Shown: one piece after another, positions 61,041 to 64,000 of the stretch
How the letters are laid out: every line of letters starts with the position of its first letter
Numbering within the stretch: the first letter of the stretch is position 1
Assembly (NCBI RefSeq): GCF_014647875.1
Contig: NZ_BMQA01000014.1
Span: 114,002-178,001, forward strand
Length of the DNA stretch: 64,000 nt
Direction of reading: 5' to 3'
DNA from: Streptomyces brasiliensis
Lineage (GTDB): Bacteria > Actinomycetota > Actinomycetes > Streptomycetales > Streptomycetaceae
Made by a program: the position numbers and the translations under genes
The notes under the pieces: generated by a model
Database searches by the model: none
Seen by the model: only the letters and a program-made list of their open reading frames with translations
What the model was told of the DNA's origin: nothing

Positions 61041-61231
61041 TCGCGCACGACCCGGACGACTCTGCTCTGGACCACGACACCGGCCTGGTCGGGCGCGTGC
61101 GGGAAAAGGACCAGATCGCCTCCCTGCTGGGGGATCTGTCCCTCCGTTCTGGAACGGACATTAAAGCAAAGCGGAAACGGGCGACCCGCGCCGTACGGAA
61201 CAGCCGGAGACCGTCGCCCCCCTGGGGGTGA
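61037..61231 (+). CDS. small hypothetical, coupled
   Basis: 64 aa: an acidic first half (IAHDPDDSALDHDTGLVGRV, REKDQIASLLGDLSL) and a basic second half (DIKAKRKRATRAVRNSRRPS). GTG start in a GTGA overlap with the 56-aa gene; GGGAGGG is well placed. Function unknown. Confidence 0.5.
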   Translation: MIAHDPDDSALDHDTGLVGRVREKDQIASLLGDLSLRSGTDIKAKRKRATRAVRNSRRPSPPWG

Positions 61232-61502
61232 CGGGCGCCGCGCTCACATCCGTCTCGAACACCCCGCTCGGAGGCGCCGGCACACACCAGAAGGCCACGA
61301 CCTGCCCCGTGCCGGAGAGCCGGAACGACACGTGCGACGCGAACCACTTCACAGCAACAGTCATGTGACGGATGCCACGGCAGCTGCCTCACATGAACAC
61401 TGAGGGGTGGATGAGTGACATCACTGTTACCACCCGGCAGCAGCACGCCGCCGCGCCGTAAGCCCAGTCGGGCTCCCGCACAGTGCTTGAAGGGCGTACT
61501 TC
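61232..61502. other. intergenic with a weak minus-strand frame
   Basis: A 67-codon minus-strand frame (61161-61364; MTVAVKWFASHVSFRLSGTG) overlaps the end of the preceding gene and is doubtful. Nothing else seen. Confidence 0.3.
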
Positions 61503-61811
61503 ATGGTCACCAAGAGTGTCTGGCTCGTCGGATTCCCATTCCGTTCCCACCAGGGCCGACCGGTTCAGCACTTCTACCTGGTGCACGAGGCGCCCGATGC
61601 CCAGGTCGCCCTTGAGGCAGCCCTGCACAGAGCCCGCACTCCCGGCGAACGGGCTCTGCGGGGCGGCCTCGACATCGAGGAGGCCACCGCCGAGATACGC
61701 GAAGTCGTCTGCGGGGAACTCGGCATCTGGCATATGGCAGAACGCGCTCCCCTCGCCGAGGGACCGACCGCAGTGCCGACCGCCATGCGATCCCGTCGCT
61801 ACAGTGCGTGA
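61503..61811 (+). CDS. hypothetical protein
   Basis: 102 aa, AAGGGCG upstream of the ATG. MVTKSVWLVGFPFRSHQGRP, VQHFYLVHEAPDAQVALEAA, GGLDIEEATAEIREVVCGEL. Coding bias is good; no family recognised. Confidence 0.5.
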   Translation: MVTKSVWLVGFPFRSHQGRPVQHFYLVHEAPDAQVALEAALHRARTPGERALRGGLDIEEATAEIREVVCGELGIWHMAERAPLAEGPTAVPTAMRSRRYSA

Positions 61812-62042
61812 TCAACGTCCGAGGACCCGATTCATCGTTGTCGCTGATCAACATGGGTGCGTTCCTCCGGCCGCCCGCAGCGCAGCCAGTCCGCGAGTTC
61901 GGCGCGGGCCTCGCCGTAGCACGCCGCGTAGTCGAAGACGACGGTTCAGCGGGGCGCAGGTCCCCGGTGCATGCCTCGGGGCCCGCGCCCCGGCGTTCCC
62001 GCAGGGACCGAAGGGACTGGAACCTTGACTCAGCGCGCCGAC
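61812..62042. other. intergenic with minus-strand remnant
   Basis: On the minus strand VVFDYAACYGEARAELADWL near 61940 has coding character and soon stops; it is probably a remnant of an unknown gene. Confidence 0.3.
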
Positions 62043-62798
62043 CTAAAGAGCGCGGGCGAAGAGGACGAGTAGCTCCGACCAGTGCCGCTCGGCCGCCTCG
62101 GGGTTGTGGGCGGCGGTGTCGGACTGGGTGTAGCCGTGGTGGGCGCCCGCGTAGACCTCGCAACGGTGCTTGACGCCGGCCTCGGTGAGCGCGTCCTCCA
62201 GGCGGCGGACCTGCTCCTCGGGCATCGACGGGTCCTCGTCGGCGTGTGCGAAGTACAGCTCGGCGCTGATCCGGTCGGCGAGCAGGTGCGGGCTGTGGGG
62301 CGCCTCGCTCGCCAGATCGCCGCCGTGGAAACCGGCCACCGCGGCGACCCGGTCCGGGTGGGTGCCCGCCGTGTACAGCGCGAGCCGGGCACCCATGCAG
62401 TAGCCGGTGATGCCCACCGGCCCGTCCGTGGCAAGCGGCGACTCCGCGAGCCACCCCAGGTAGGCACCGGCGTCGCGCTCCGACAGCTCCGGGGTGAGCG
62501 CCTGCATCAGCGGGACCACCTTCCCCACGATGTCGGGACGGGCCTCCATGTCGATGAACTCGGGCAGCTCCACGACCGGGGCGTGACCGTGCCGGTAGAA
62601 GACGTTCGGGACGAGCACGGTGTAGCCGGAGGCCGCCAGCCGGTCGGCCATCGCCTTCAGGTGCGGGCGCAGCCCGAAGGCGTCCTGGTACATCAGAACA
62701 CCCGGGTGTGCTCTCCCGTCGTCCGGGTGGACGAGATACGCGTCGGCGGTGCCGTCCGCGGTGGCGATGTCCACGAGGGTTCCGGTCACGGCGTTCAT
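62043..62798 (-). CDS. dienelactone hydrolase family protein
   Basis: 251 aa, alpha/beta hydrolase. Catalytic Cys134 in VGITGYCMGARLAL (GxCxG), Asp in YFAHADEDPSM (about 187-189) and His in VYAGAHHGYTQ (about 220). It hydrolyses dienelactones or similar esters. GAGAGG lies 10 bases before the ATG. It stands alone. Confidence 0.88.
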   Translation of the reverse strand: MNAVTGTLVDIATADGTADAYLVHPDDGRAHPGVLMYQDAFGLRPHLKAMADRLAASGYTVLVPNVFYRHGHAPVVELPEFIDMEARPDIVGKVVPLMQALTPELSERDAGAYLGWLAESPLATDGPVGITGYCMGARLALYTAGTHPDRVAAVAGFHGGDLASEAPHSPHLLADRISAELYFAHADEDPSMPEEQVRRLEDALTEAGVKHRCEVYAGAHHGYTQSDTAAHNPEAAERHWSELLVLFARAL

Positions 62799-63358
62799 GG
62801 CGTGGTGCCTCTCTGCGAGGGAGGAATCTAGCGAACGGGGCATAACGAGGCGACCCTTCGCTCACACGTGTTGAACACCTCGATTCATCCCGCGATTCCC
62901 GTCCACCGGTACGAATTTCAATACGTGTGCCAGGCGGTCCCGATCCAATCGCCGGGGGGGGACACGGCGTCGTCGCCGGGAATGCCGACGTGCCTCAGGC
63001 CAGGCCGGTGGAGCCGGTCACGCAGGGCGGCCGTACGGTCCCGCCGGTGTTCCAGGGCACAGACGCCGTCGGACGAGACGAGAGACGAGGATCAGATACA
63101 CAAGCAGGGGAAAGCGGCCGTCCCCACGGGGGACGGGACGGCCGCCGTGTCCCGTCGCACCTCGACCGTGCGACGGGGGCTCCACATGATGACGTGCCCA
63201 AGGCCTCAAAGGTTCACACCCAGCCCGGCGTCGAGAGACATGTCACCCTGGACCTCCTCGCTCGCAGGGTTTTCCGTCCGAACGAGTCACGCCCAACCCC
63301 GAGTTGGAATCCGGCAGAGGAATGACTGCCTCCAAGCAGACACATATGATCCCTGACG
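62799..63358. other. gene-free stretch with hairpins
   Basis: About 560 bases without a supported gene. Hairpins: CGTCCCC/GGGGACG around 63119-63135 and CCCGTCGCAC (63151-63160) with GTGCGACGGG (63168-63177), the latter a perfect 10-bp stem that could terminate transcription. Confidence 0.5.
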
Positions 63359-63381
63359 ACATGTCACGATCACATGTCACG
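63359..63381 (+). promoter_or_regulatory. direct repeat upstream of amidohydrolase
   Basis: ACATGTCACG occurs at 63359-63368 and 63372-63381, separated by 3 bases. It lies about 50 bases before the amidohydrolase start. Confidence 0.45.
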
Positions 63382-63428
63382 GGGCCGGTTGTCCGGCCCT
63401 TCCCTCACACTGCGAGGACGAGACTGAC

Positions 63429-63910
63429 GTGAACGACTTCCACCCGGGCCGCAGACGCCTGCTGAAGATGTTCGGACTGGGCGCCACCGCGACCACGGCG
63501 GCCATCCTCCAGGCCGACCCGGTGCTCGCCGCGACTCTCGGGTACGACGAGAAGACCGGTGTCTCCCCCACCTCCTAGCGGGCTCCCAAGGGTCTGGCGC
63601 AGACCACCGCCGCCAAACAGACGGCGCTCGACTGGATCACGGCCAACGAGGCCGCGATCACGAAGCTGAGCGACGAGGTGTGGCAGCACGCCGAGCTGTC
63701 GCTGCGCGAGTGGAGGTCCTCCCTAGCCCACGCCACTCTGCTGAAGGACAACGGCTTCACCATCGAGTGGGGCGCGGCGGGCTTCCCGACCGCCTTCGTC
63801 GCCACCTACGGCACCGAGGGTCCCGTCATCGGCCTCAACGCCGAGTACGACGCCCTGCCGGGGCTGTCCCAGAAGAAGGGCGTGGGCAACCACGACCCGC
63901 TGGTCTACAA
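63429..63910 (+). pseudogene. M20-type amidohydrolase, amber codon and 3' truncation
   Basis: GTG start; Tat-type signal GRRRLLKMFGLGATATTAAI ending LAAT. After TGVSPTS an in-frame TAG lies at 63576-63578. The family sequence then continues in the same frame: KQTALDWITANEAAITKLSD, EVWQHAELSLREWRSS, TAFVATYGTEGPVIGLNAEY and DALPGLSQKKGVGNHDPLVY, as in AbgB-like aminobenzoyl-glutamate hydrolases. Just before the catalytic His/Asp region the sequence switches to an unrelated gene fragment at 63911. Dead by both criteria unless the amber codon is suppressed. Confidence 0.8.
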
Positions 63911-64000
63911 CCGAAGGGCCCGGGGCACCTGGTGCGCCGTCAGTACGAGGAGGGCCGCGGCGTCCCGGCGATCGCCGCCGTCGAGCAGGACGCGACCGGA
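63911..64000 (+). pseudogene. ketol-acid reductoisomerase (IlvC) internal fragment
   Basis: Thirty codons PKGPGHLVRRQYEEGRGVPA, IAAVEQDATG match the conserved IlvC segment that follows the NADPH domain. No start, RBS or N-terminal domain precedes it; it is joined directly to amidohydrolase sequence. The continuation is outside the window. Confidence 0.75.

Noticed and set aside
61161..61364. 67-codon minus-strand frame
   Set aside because: Overlaps the end of the coupled trio and lacks a clear RBS; kept only as a remark.
1..64000. CRISPR arrays, tRNA and rRNA genes, biosynthetic megasynthases
   Set aside because: No regularly spaced repeats, cloverleaf sequences, rRNA segments or PKS/NRPS modules were seen.

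Overview
The window is high-GC actinomycete DNA, almost certainly Streptomyces. This rests on strong third-position G/C bias, GTG starts, twin-arginine signal peptides, LAL-type LuxR regulators, a CGNR/ABATE regulator, an Eis-type acetyltransferase, and many broken insertion sequences of families common in the genus. The mix of accessory catabolic genes, toxin-antitoxin pairs and decayed transposons suggests a chromosome arm or another plastic region. No rRNA, tRNA, CRISPR array or replication origin was recognised.

1-11.5 kb: sugar catabolism. The left edge has a truncated DUF1593 secreted hydrolase and a remnant of a DUF4038 (apiosidase-like, GH140-related) protein. An intact operon follows: TIM-barrel sugar isomerase, split transketolase (two subunits), FGGY kinase, DUF2291 protein, ABC ATPase, ABC permease, then a sugar-binding lipoprotein and a SorC-type regulator. 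The first seven genes overlap by 1-4 bases. The gene set matches the isomerase-kinase-transketolase route for the branched pentose D-apiose, which is the leading hypothesis and not proven. A 10-bp-stem terminator separates the binding protein from the regulator.

11.5-24 kb: mosaic of small functional units and mobile-element debris. It holds IS5/IS481 fragments, an NAD(P)-binding reductase and an inositol-monophosphatase-like protein divergent from a LysR regulator, an RHH/Doc-like toxin-antitoxin pair, a broken MBL hydrolase, a Na/Pi symporter and an HD-domain protein. A complete IS605-type element (tnpA + tnpB) sits inside a decayed IS5 transposase, so both ends of the insertion can be read.

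24-39 kb: MarR-MFS efflux operon with two operator-like sites, a pyruvate-oxidase pseudogene with an internal deletion, HEAT-repeat protein, frameshifted DUF6924 gene, MerR regulator, divergent MFS/AraC pair, YCII protein, a membrane-anchored ricin-type lectin, VOC protein and Eis-like acetyltransferase. Recombinase, Tn3 and ISL3 fragments lie between them.

39-51.3 kb: exported-protease locus. A 1217-aa subtilase and a lipoprotein follow a LAL regulator on the minus strand. A TrmB/LuxR-like regulator and a second LAL regulator lie on the plus strand.

51.3-64 kb: AAA+ remnant, Phd/RelE-like toxin-antitoxin pair, SDR remnant, an AKR-SDR-TetR cluster, a Tat-exported PHP phosphoesterase, SRPBCC protein divergent from a CGNR regulator, TetR, three overlapping small genes and a dienelactone hydrolase. 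At the right edge an amidohydrolase carrying an in-frame amber codon is joined to an internal piece of ketol-acid reductoisomerase.
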